Positions 1 through 10,900 of a DNA stretch of 64,000 nucleotides are shown here, piece after piece. Every line of letters begins with the position of its first letter. Position 1 is the stretch's first letter. A program made the position numbers and the translations under genes. Source of the stretch: Straminergon stramineum (lineage: Eukaryota; Streptophyta; Bryopsida; Hypnales; Calliergonaceae); the NCBI GenBank assembly GCA_963920665.1, contig OY987265.1, forward strand, positions 26,293,001 through 26,357,000, written 5' to 3'. Under the pieces are notes generated by a model. That model searched no databases. It worked only from the letters and a program-made list of their open reading frames with translations, and was not told where the DNA came from.

Positions 1-317
1 ATGAATTCCCCCAATATTAGTGCAGTCGACACTCTAAAAGAAACATAAAAATGCTTCCTATATTCTGGTATCCGTGAATGCACCCACCTACCTAAGCCCA
101 CCCTAAGAATATTCTTAAACTGCGGTCATAGGCCCTTCATCCATATCCATTCCCGGCATTAAGTCCCAAACCCACTCCTCCCCTATGCCCGTGCCCTGGC
201 AAGCCCCTCCCTCCCCTCGCCCGCTTCTTCTCTCACCTCCCCATCAGAATTCTGCATTTCGGCCAACATTTCATCAATTCTGCTTCACTTTCCGTTTCCC
301 TTTCAAATTTTATATCA
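1..317. other. Upstream region of the DEG5-like gene
   Basis: No coding signal is visible here. The last 130 bases are pyrimidine-rich (many CCCTCC and CTTCTC runs), as is common in plant 5' leaders. This stretch probably carries the core promoter and 5' UTR of the protease gene that follows. I could not identify a convincing TATA box or a transcription start. Confidence 0.4.
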
Positions 318-359
318 ATGTCGGATTTCATTGCAACTACGCGAATTCCTTTCCCTTAA
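318..359 (+). promoter_or_regulatory. Upstream ORF in the DEG5-like leader
   Basis: An ATG at 318 opens a frame of 13 codons that ends with TAA at 357-359, eleven bases before the chosen main start at 370. The encoded peptide is MSDFIATTRIPFP. It is in another frame from the protease. If the transcript starts upstream of 318, this small ORF would be met first by scanning ribosomes and could lower translation of the main frame. That role is inference. Confidence 0.4.
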
Positions 360-369
360 GTTTCTGGCC

Positions 370-3300
370 ATGGCCATGACCCCAGCGATGTCGAATTGTC
401 GAAGCTCCGCATGTCTCGAATCCTTGAACGTGGGGCTCCGCAGTTCACCTTCCTCTCGTTTGAATTTGAAGCAACACCGAAGCTCAGTATATTGGAATGG
501 AAGGAATTCTCAGCAGGTGGTGGTGAGCGCTTCCTCGAAATTGAGCCGGAGGGCGGCTGTGGCGAGCTTCATGGCTGCGCCTTCCGTTCTGACATTGGCG
601 CCGCTGATGTCGCGGGCGCTGGAGTTTCCGGCGTCTAAGGACGAATTCGATCAGGAGGAGGACAGCATGATTGAGCTTTTTTCGGTGAGGAGTTCCTTCT
701 TGTTATTATGCGTGATTTGTTGTGTGGTTGGGATCTTGGTGATTGTGAATTGAGGTGCATTGTTTTGTTGTATGGGAGCGGAAGGAACGCGAGTTTGAAA
801 TGTTTTGCTTGGAGCATGGATATGGGAATGGTGGGATTGTAGTGGATTTTTGTTAGGGGAATCGAATGCACGGAAGGATGGATTGTTTGGGACACTGTAT
901 GCAAAAGTTAGGAGGGTTCCAAATTCTATTGGTATTGGAAATGACCCTACAATCAAGATAAGGGCTAAACTTCTTTTTCCTATTGGTGGGTGCTACTAAA
1001 TGAACTTACATGTGAATATAAATTTTTGCTGGGGAAGAATAAATGTTTTAAGTCATTGCCGGTGTCCTAGTGCTATTCAAGTTGAAAAAAAAGTCTTCAC
1101 AAATATCATTGGTAAAAATACTCCTCCCCTGCAAAAGTTATAAGCATATATAAGTTCACTTCGTGACACCACGAATAGAACAAACCAGTCTCGTGTGCTC
1201 ACGATTGGAGTGGAGACTAGCTTGCTGATGCACTATTTTAAAGTTTTGGTTGACCTATAATAGTGGACGGAGTGCTACAAAGATAGAGAAAGAGCCACAT
1301 TACCACCATTTCTGACCAATTTTATTTGCGTCTTGAGGTGGATACTAGCATTAACCAAGTGTCTTGTGTGTTTGGAAAGTGCAGAATGCAACTAGGTCTG
1401 TGGTGTCGGTTCAGAATGTGCAAACTTTGGGCACCAAAGTGGTAGGGCAACCTGTCAGTGAAGAAGAGGAAGTGAAGGTGGAAGGTATAGGTTCCGGGTT
1501 CATCTGGGACAAGTTTGGCCATGTTGTACGTCTCCAAAACCTTGTAGTTAATGCTTTGCATTTTTTGCTTTAGCATCAAAAGTCGAAATGAAACAATGTC
1601 CTGATAGATGCTCATGAGACTTCCACCAATAGGTCCTGTTTCGATTATGTACTTTTACCATATATGTTCGAAATGATGCCTTTGTGGATCCCACTAGTAT
1701 GAGTTACAAAAACCTATGGATCAGTTTTTTGTATGAAATAGGGTTGATTTGAGGTCGCATTCTGCTCGTCTTTTGCAGGTAACCAATTATCACGTGATAG
1801 CCAGATTGGCCATGGATTCTTCAGGAAGACAGAAAGCTCAGGTACGGAACCGATTATTGTGCAATGAGTAATAGTTTGTGGAGATATCTAATAGATAATC
1901 TATCAATGAAGTTGCCTGTGTTGTTCCTTACGTTTCAAATCATCCCAAATTTCTAGGCAAGTTTTTAATGGTTGTCCATGAGAAGACAAGAAGGCGGGCT
2001 TCCATTTTCCACTTGTAGTGGATTGTGACTCATATTCAATTCTATCTTGGTCAATCTTACAGGGAAGGCGTTGTGAACTCTAGGGGTCCGAATTTCTTAA
2101 ATTATTCTGTAGTGAGCGACCCAAGTGGAAATCTGGGTAATTCACGGGTTTGCTGTTAATATCCAGGTGTCGGTTCTCGGAAAGGATGGGACAATCACAG
2201 TGCATGATGCTTCTCTGATTGGCATTGATTCAAGCCACGATCTGGCTGTTCTCAAGGTATACGAAGCCAGTTTATTTATGAGTTCATGAATTACCAGGAA
2301 AAGCTGTGATATCATACGTCTTATGCTTTCTTCCGCGTCCTTTTGTTATTTCACGCTAGTGCACGCTACCATGTCGAATTAACGAAGAAGTGATTTTTTT
2401 TTTTGAGATTGATGCACCGGCAGAAAGGTTGACTCCAATTCCTGTGGGGACATCTGAAGATATTCGTGTGGGCCAAAACTGTTTCGCCATTGGCAATCCT
2501 TATGGCTTCCAGCATACTCTTACGACTGGGGTACTCATTTTTGCCCTGATTACATAGTTTAAGCTCCCTTGGCACCAGCAGGTTTATTCTTGGTATAGAT
2601 TGTGATTTCTCTTTTCTTTTAACCAATATGTCAAGCCTTGTTACTGCAGGTAGTTAGTGGATTAGGCAGGGAGATTCCATCGCCAGCTGGAGTACCTATT
2701 CCAGGTGCTATCCAGACAGATGCTGCCATCAATGCTGGTAAATGCTTAACTCTAGATTGAAAATGCCCTCGCCCGGCCATTGTGCTAGCAATATTCTGTC
2801 ATTGACAAGAGCAACAACTGGGAAAGTAGTTAGGTTCATAGTATTGAAAGTTTGTAGTAAATGTACATAGTTACAGAACCCAACCACTTATCAGGGTGGC
2901 ATTATTTCTGGGGATCTATGTATTTCACACAACTTATGGATGAAAGGGCTCTAATCCTAGTTATATATCTGGTTGAACCATGCGATTGGTTGTCAATCTT
3001 CATGTTTTTATTTGAATAAAGGGAAACACGTGTTTCATGAATGTCGAGAATAGCTTTATTTATTGATTCTAATTCATCTTTCCCTTCTCTACCACTCACT
3101 TGAAACGAAGTTACTGCACACGAGAGTTTTACTGAAATCTGCTCTAGTTTGCTGCAGAAGTAAGTCGCACTAGTGCTGAGATATACGCTGCTTGTGACAC
3201 CTTTAGGATGGACTTTGCAGGTAACTCAGGAGGCCCATTGCTGGACTCGTTTGGACGTATCATTGGAGTGAATACCGCGACCTTCACTCGCGCTGGTCTG

Positions 3301-4069
3301 TGTCGAAATCCTATAATTCGTGTGCACATACTTAACATTCTGGAGTCAGTTGGAAGATCATCCTTATGGGGAAGAAACCATTTTATGCATATGTGGAGCC
3401 ATAAGAATGATGAAAAAACCCATAGAGAGGATGGTGGAAGAATCAACGTCTAGGAAAGAAATGAGGAGAGCTTGTGGGAGCCAAAACCATACCTTTCTGG
3501 GAAAAATTATTCTTTGTAGAGGATGGTGATTGTGAATCTCAAGACAATTATGAAATTAGATTTAAGTGAGCTACATTTTTCTTGTTTTTACAATAGATAT
3601 GGTACCTGCAAGATAATGTGAGCTTCATACCTTGAAGGTCAAGAAAGGGGTGTCAGAGTCCTGTAGAAGTAGGTCATTTCATAATCGTGTTACAAATCTC
3701 TTTAAATGGACCAACACTTTAGAGAAAGAGCTAGTCCATTGGAGAAAGAAGAATTGCATTGTGTCTAATTTGGTAACAAACATCCAAATTGCGGAGTAAG
3801 AAGTGCGAGGTCTGACACCCCTAATTTCAGTTTTACCGAATCATGAAAAGTCATGAAAAGTGAGTAATGGCAGGGCCTATAAAAGCAACTAATTCATGTT
3901 TTGTTATCTTTCTGCAGGCTCAGGGATATCATCAGGTGTGAACTTCGCCATACCCATCAACACGGTGCGCATGTTGGTACCTCGTTTAATTGTTTATGGG
4001 ACACTGACACCAACGCAATCACCACCTATCATCCCATCCAAGAGTTTAGCAAAACGGAACAGCACGTAG
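370..4069 (+). CDS. DEG5: DEG5-type thylakoid-lumen serine protease
   Basis: Eight exons (370-684, 1385-1525, 1779-1841, 2167-2256, 2408-2530, 2650-2737, 3221-3295, 3918-4069), all with GT-AG borders, join without frame breaks into 348 aa. The N-terminus is a chloroplast transit region followed by a twin-arginine signal (R60-R61), a hydrophobic stretch and SRA near residue 83, pointing to Tat import into the thylakoid lumen. The trypsin-like fold carries the full triad: His157 in TNYHVI, Asp198 in HDLAVLK and Ser276 in GNSGGP. The protein ends soon after the protease domain without a PDZ domain, which in the plant Deg family marks DEG5 rather than DEG8 or DEG1. In Arabidopsis DEG5 pairs with DEG8 in the lumen and helps degrade damaged photosystem II D1 protein. 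The start at ATG 370 is chosen because no in-frame ATG lies upstream. The downstream ORP gene is convergent. Family assignment is strong; exon 5 uses an unusual GAG acceptor after a T tract. Confidence 0.9.
3330..3540. repeat. Repeat fragment inside the last DEG5 intron
   Basis: This part of intron 7 resembles 7470-7580 downstream of the gene. Both contain a TTGGAAGA..CAT start, a TGTG.AGC block, AGAATGA.TGA, and GATGG.GGAAGAATCAA in the same order. Similarity is patchy, roughly two thirds identical by eye. It is probably an old insertion of a dispersed element, but its termini are not visible. Confidence 0.45.
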
Positions 4070-6450
4070 CATTGTGTTCATTCCGTAGGGAAACATTCTT
4101 TGTATAACCAGCTGTGGTTGTAAAAGTAAAATTCATAGCAATACCGTGTACTTAATATTTCAAATCTCATATTCAGCTTGTGGAACATCAGTACTGTGAC
4201 ATGTTCTTGCAAATTAAGAATCTCAAATGTATGATTTCGTTGACTTAAATTGTACAATTCGAGTAATTATGATTCATTGTATACAGGACTATTTGCAAAA
4301 TTATATAATGCTTACATCTCATATTGGATGAGAAACTTGTCCTTTTTCTAGTCCATTCATTGTTTAAGATTTGTGCACGGGCTCCAGAATGGATCAAATG
4401 AGTTTTCAAAATGTCAAATTGTTACTTCAGTTGACACTCATTATACTAGTAGAAATTTTAAGAACCTTAATTGACAATCTAAAAATGCTGCCATTTCCTA
4501 CAAGAAGAAAATACTTCTTTGGAATGATGTTCCCTGACATGCTAGTAATGCTTTTAACATGTTTTATTTCATTTGGTACCATATCTTTTTATATTATGAA
4601 ATATTGTTTAATTTCTTCTTTTAGAAGTGAGAGATCCTAAGTTCATTTTGGATGGAGGTCCTAGGCCAAAAGAAGAATAAACCTTATTGATGAGCAATGT
4701 GATTTCAAAACATCGAGTAGCATCTCTAGTCTGAGATTGGGTTCTATCTTTCAAAGGTTTAAGAGCATCCCGACCTCTCTTGTCAAACGGATGAACTTGT
4801 TAAGAGACCGAGTCAAAAGTCTTAGGTGGCTTGCAAACCGCATGCAACAAGTACTAGGTACTTTCCCCACAAGCACATACTACAATTGGTTGGATCAACT
4901 TTTGCTTTTGAAGTAGAAGTTCGCAGAAGTTACAAAAAATGATAACTTGTTAGCAAGTTGTATGTGGACATGCAATATTGCTTACAAAATTGATGGCTCC
5001 TGTTTTTCCAACCAAATCAATTTTACATTTTGGCAGACAAGTGATGATGCTTTAATTCTCTTACCCTAGCTAAGTTGTGTCCTCCTCTTGGCCACCTTGG
5101 TGTTGCTTAGATGTTTGTTTTTCCAAATTTCCTTGAAGGCTATGGCTTTCATCTAAAGCAAAGTTAGATTGGGAGATTCTACTACAAATATCCAACAAGA
5201 ATGCTTAATTTTTGTTCTATCTTGCCTTTTAGCTCTTCATTTAAAGTATGCTTTAGTCTCTATTATTGAAATACAACCAAAAACAATCACTAAAATGCAA
5301 TATTGTATGATATTTGCGCCTTCAACTTTGCAAATTAGTAATTTATCAAATATACTAATCTATGTAAGCATAATTTCTAGTACCATAAGAGAAAGTTAGA
5401 TTCAACAAAGAGGTGCCAAAATGGAATTTTCTCATCAAATTTTGACAAGTCCAAATCACCTTGCACCAATCACTAGATGCTATGGGTCACTTTTTAACAA
5501 AAACTATGGAGTACTTAATATATGTTAAAACAGACCTTCACATAGGGGTATAGCATATTCACATGCAATTTGCATTGACAAACTATCTCAACCCTAAAAC
5601 ACTTGACCTATGACCAATTGAATTTTTTTTCAGATTTTGTCTTCACGTAAGCTTTCATAATGTTTCCATGATGTACAATACCCAACAAGTTTACATTCAA
5701 ATATTCAAATTGTGAGTGCCACTGAAAATGAAGTGCAACTTTGATTGATCATACCTTCCACATTAGACCTCCAAACTTCATGAAATTGCCACCAAAATGT
5801 TCAAAAACGAGTTAACTACATTATAGGTGTCATTTAGATGCTAATTCAACTGACTTGTCTAAGAATAATCGAATTGCATTGTCTGCACTTCAAGTTGTGT
5901 TTATAGCTCCTACACTATAATGGCAACATCAATGCTTCTTGCACCAACACAATTCAGATTTTTGTCAATTTGAGCTTCATATATGGAGCTCCAACAACCT
6001 CTAAATGTAAAATATGCTTGGTCCAAGCAATTTGGTAGCTTATAAACACATTATGTGTGTATCTTGATGAGTAGGTGTATCTCTAAAGACAATATCAGAT
6101 TGTGCAAGATTGTAGGTGTTCTTGATTGTAACAAGCAACTTTAGGGATGGTATAAAGTGTGCTTTAGAGCTATGAACACCAACACTAAATTGCATTTGAC
6201 TGGAAGAATGTAATATGGATAAACAAATCTTCATTTGAAACTAGAAAAAATCTACACAAGTGAAGGTATGACAAAAGTCATTTAAATGTTTTTCTTTGGA
6301 TTATTTAGCACCATTTTAAAAATCTAGTCATTCATCAATGATGATATGGAATTATTCACCAATTTCAATAAGTGCTTCCTTGTTAGAATGCCATGTGATA
6401 GATGAAGAAGTAGAGACTTTGTTGTTGTTGTCTATGAAAGTCAATTGAGT
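4070..6450. other. AT-rich spacer after DEG5
   Basis: No gene is supported. The stretch is AT-rich and every frame is broken. At about 4750-4950 a broken reading resembles the helix-turn-helix end of a Tc1-like transposase (RPLLSNG, then RDRVKSLRWLANRMQQ in another frame). It could be the head of the element whose tail lies at 6451-6795, but this is weak. Confidence 0.35.
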
Positions 6451-6795
6451 GGCTTTTACTTTCTCCATAATCACCCCAAGACATTCATACTCATGGAAGA
6501 TGGTGCTCCAATGCACCAAAATAGGGAATTAGGCAATTGGAGGCAAGCACATGTCATGAGAAAGCTTTCATGGCGAGCAAACCCTCCTAGCTTAAACCCT
6601 ATCAAAAACCTATGAAAGATTGTGAAAGACATTATCTAAAATGAGGTGTTACCGCAAAACAAAGAAGAATTAGTCAACACCATTCAAAGTATATGGGAAG
6701 AGGTGTCTCTAGAAATGATTGAAGTTCTCCTTGCTAGCATGCCTTACAATATGAAGGCCATAATCGAAGCTAATGGTGGTAGCACTAGATGGTAG
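6451..6795 (+). pseudogene. Tc1/mariner transposase relic, C-terminal part
   Basis: A single frame (codons in register with 6493) reads FILMEDGAPMH, then NPPSLNPIKNL, stop, KIVKDII, stop, then NEVLPQNKEELVNTIQSIWE, and finally ASMPYNMKAIIEANGG before the natural-looking stop at 6793-6795. This is the end of a Tc1-type DDE transposase, whose family pattern is DNAPCH, then PDLNPIENLWK, then a terminal MP..C.A.I.A.GG. There are two internal stops. The glutamate of the ENL motif is lysine here and the aspartate of PDLNP is serine, so it is catalytically dead. No terminal inverted repeats could be assigned. It is a fossil, probably an old one. Confidence 0.75.
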
Positions 6796-7998
6796 ATAGT
6801 TTGTTAGAAAATGCTATATTTATCCATAATTTTATAAGTTATTTGTAAATTCTTAAGACATCAGAAACGTATACTTCATTCTCTTTCCAACATACTTTGC
6901 AGTTTGTGATTTGGATCATTTTTGAGCATGTGGTGTCAATTCGAAATTGGAGGTTTGGACTCTGTTTCTGTAAATTGACTTCTGTGATCGTAAACTTGTT
7001 GGTGGGTACTGTACATGCTCAACTTGCAGTTTTAATACATTTCTTAATTTTAGAATTTTTTTATAATTATGAAGCGAGTCAAAAACTAGACTTGGTAAGC
7101 CATAACTTCACCAACCTATGCTGAAAGTTTCCCTTAGAACAAGCTTAGAGACCAAATTTTTACCCTGATCAATTGAAATCATATGCAAGACCAAAACCAA
7201 GCCAGGAGCATGAAAAAGGCCAAGAATGACAAAACACACTACACTAGAAAACTCAAGCAAATTTCAAAAATACTCACACCTCAAAAATAAAGGCCAAACG
7301 AAGGCCTTACATTACAAAGTTTTGAATTCAGAAGGAAAAACAACAGAATAAGGTGAAAATCCATCAATTGGATCTTTAGCAGAAGACCGATAATAACCAC
7401 ATTCTAGTCAATTAGAGGTTCAAGAGTTAAGGGGTTAACACAAAAATGCAAATGAAACATTCTATTCTAAACCCGCTTGGAAGACATTCTTTCTGGAGAA
7501 AATTAACCGGAGACTCGTGTGAAGCTACTAGAATGACTGATAGCACAGAAGATGGGGGAAGAATCAAATGGCTACGAGAGAATGGAGAACCTGTAACCAA
7601 GAGGCTCTTTTATTGGAGAATTTCTGCCCGTAAAGATACCTTTCGGAATATGAATAGTCTCTGTTCAAGAATGTTATGGATTACAAAAAGGTGAAGAACC
7701 AACGCATCCACAAATTTTCCGCAAATTATTTATACAGTAACTCTCTCAGCCTACTTATAGACTGGTTATAATTGGATGGTGGCATTAATCCTTTTCCAAG
7801 CCACAGCACATGAATTGGCATCTACATCCTTTGTATCAATGCCTCAAGCTACGTAATTCCTATACAAGTTTATTCGTGCAATAATGAACTCTCATTCAAA
7901 TCAAAGAATGGTATTGTGCGCATTGAGCAATGAAGCCTAGGAAAAATATTAGGGTCAGGTATCCAACCCCAAGCGCTCACAACTCGGCATGCATGTGC
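6796..7998. other. Spacer between convergent DEG5 and ORP genes
   Basis: No gene is supported. It includes the second copy of the repeat seen in the DEG5 intron (7470-7580) and otherwise AT-rich sequence. The last 200 bases should hold the 3' UTR of the minus-strand ORP gene, whose stop codon is at 7999-8001. Confidence 0.4.
7470..7580. repeat. Second copy of the DEG5-intron repeat
   Basis: This copy matches 3340-3450 in the same orientation, sharing the ordered blocks TTGGAAGACAT, TGTGAAGC, AGAATGACTGA and GATGGGGGAAGAATCAA. It is slightly richer in GC than its flanks. A class cannot be given without a database search. Confidence 0.4.
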
Positions 7999-10900
7999 CT
8001 ACATGATATCAGGACAATTTTCCCAGTCTTGATTCTCACGAGCATCCCAGTATGAGCCCTTGAAAACCCACGATGGCTCGCTGTTACCATCGTCAATAGG
8101 CTTCACCTCTGATACTCCAGGCTCTCGCTGCAACAAAAAAAGTTCAACTTTGGGGGGTAAGAAGAGCAACTTCGTATCTTCCAACTCGGATCCTATTCAG
8201 TTACTGATGCGCTGACTGACAGATAGAGTATTAAAAATGATGCCTATGGACTAGACTCTGGAAGGGCAAGATTTAGATAAGCTCATGGCATGATACCACT
8301 GCTTTTTCAGAACCATTAGACGCCACGTGCGAAAGGTGCTTTAATGAAGAGTTGAGAAGAAACGGCACCTCGGCAAACCACATGTTCTGCCATTCGATCC
8401 CCTGTTCTTTTCGCACCCGTCGAGCAAGCCTCTGCTTGTCCTCCAAGCGCAGCTTTTCTGGTGTAGCTTTCTCCAAGTCGCCATCCTCCTGAAGGACGGA
8501 CAGCCAATTTTAGTGTCTTCAATATTCATAAAAAGCAGATATGAAGTACTCAGCAAAAATGATACGACAAGAAAAGATAGTTCAATGGTATTCTCAATAC
8601 TAAAGACCTCGATCGAATCATACTTACCAAAGCACGTTGATCAGGTCGAAACCTGGAATCAGTGGGAGGAAGTGCCTCCTTCAACTTCGGTGTCAATTCT
8701 GCAGTTGACAAATACATCGATGTAGCGCATAAGCATCAGCAATGTGGTGCGTTGACAGATGAGGCATTAACAACATGAACTTAATGTGCTCTCATAAGGC
8801 TATCACGTGGAGAATAACAAAAAAATCCAACATAAAAAAATAGTCATCCAAACAAACAAACATCTGATCCTCTGACAAACCCATCACGTCCTGAACCTCA
8901 GAAAGGATAATCGGACTCACCATTCAAACCCAGAGTGTATCGAGTGAAGCAATATTGCTGACGATAATCTTCAATTTGTTCAGGTGCTTTCCAAAGTAGT
9001 CTCACATCCGGACCATTGACATCAAAGTTAGTGCACGATTCTGGACACGAATAAATAGCTTCCATGTAGTTACCAAAAACCGTATAGTGAGGAACTCCCT
9101 TCGCATCATAGATCTGCCATCGAGATCAACAATATTAGCATCACCATCAAATTCAAACCTCTAATCTGATTAATCTCACAGTGAAGATTCGATTTCACAT
9201 TTAGCTGGACATAACCGCGCAAAGCATGAAAAGTAAAACGAGAGTAACCCCGTAGCAATTGCAGGAGTCAAATTTAAGGTTTCATTAAGTATTGAGAACA
9301 AACCTTTCCCGTAATGCGGCATTGCTCTCGACTGCTTGCTTTGTGGAAGCGGACACGAGCCACTTCCCCTGTGTTGTGATTTACCACAGAAACCTCTCCA
9401 TAATTGTCAATCCATGGTTTACCTAGGACAACGTTGTGAATACAAAGCGTTGCTCGGTTCCATGTAATATGATCTCCGTACTTGGGAATTCTAACATGCA
9501 TTCCTCCATTGCACAGCACCTGCCAAAAAGCACTCATTTCAGTGCTGCAGTGGCATCAAGAAGTTTCTGAGATGATAACGTGATAAGAGCATATGGATGG
9601 ACAAACCTCAATACTTCTCCCCCAAAACTTGTTCTTGATCTCAATCTCGCCATAAATTTGATAAGTCCCACCTGTGTTTTCACTCTGGAAGGCTAATATT
9701 GGAGGGTGATGGCTGACCTGCAAGACGTAAAATAACTAAATAAATCAGTACCGTGTGACTGCAGCCACGAAATCAATCACAGTGTCAGCTTCACAGGTGC
9801 AGGAAACATCTAGAAATGATACCATAGTACTGAGGATGATCTTGGTTACTGGTAACATCATTACACCGATATTAAAAAATATTTATTACTATCCATGGAC
9901 AGAAGACTCGCTTGATCATACAATAATTAATGTATGAAGTATCCTAGTCTATGCTTGAACAACCAAAACAGAATCGCACCTGCTCCGCCAGGAACCAGTA
10001 CTGATTATCTTGATACTCGTAAGTTTCCCCCAGCAAAGGATTAAAAGGTTTCGCATCACGATGAATGCTCCCATAATAGCTTGCACAAGTGAATGCAGTG
10101 GCCAAAAGCAACCGCTCCAAAGAGTCTGTCTTTTGAACTGCCTGCTCCAATAAATGCCTGCAAAAATAAGATCAAAGAAGCGTTTTTGTACCACCATTTA
10201 ATTGAACTATGGTCAAGGCAGAACCGAAATTCAACCTTCTAATTCGTATATATGGCGTTTGAAATTGTGCCGTGTTCATTGACTGAATTTATAACAAAAA
10301 ATACGAAGTTAATTAACTTTATAATTATGCATAAAGTTCACCAGGAAGGGAATTCGGTACGTGAGTGTTTACCGATATTGGAGTTCCTCTGCACACTTTT
10401 GAAGTACTGAAAGGGGTTCATTGATGGTAGCAGGCATGGTGATGTGGTTAAGATCCCGGCCCACTGCATTCTTCAGTACTGTCCACAGAGTAAACCCTCG
10501 TGAAAGTGGTCTAGGAGCTGGTAATCTGTAAGTAGTTACAAAGGGAAATAGTGAGGACACATTCGTAGAAGCAAAATAATACTCTAGGATAGTATCAAGC
10601 ATATCTAGATGAATACTACTTGGGATGTAGAATGTAAACAAGCAACAAACCTCGTCCTCGGCTGATCAATCTCTTCACCTTCAGCTTCAGACAAAAATTC
10701 GGCATCCCCTGTTTCAGCTTCCTCAGGAGGTTCTTGATTACCGTCAGCGGTTTCAGCTAGAATTCCTTGTTCGTCAGGCAACATTGACCGAGCCGCAAAC
10801 TCATAATGATTCAAGACTTCCAAGGCCTCAAAGTACTCCTGCCATACACACACCACATGCCTAAATTTAGCATATTCTTGGTATATTCTTCTCATCCTTC

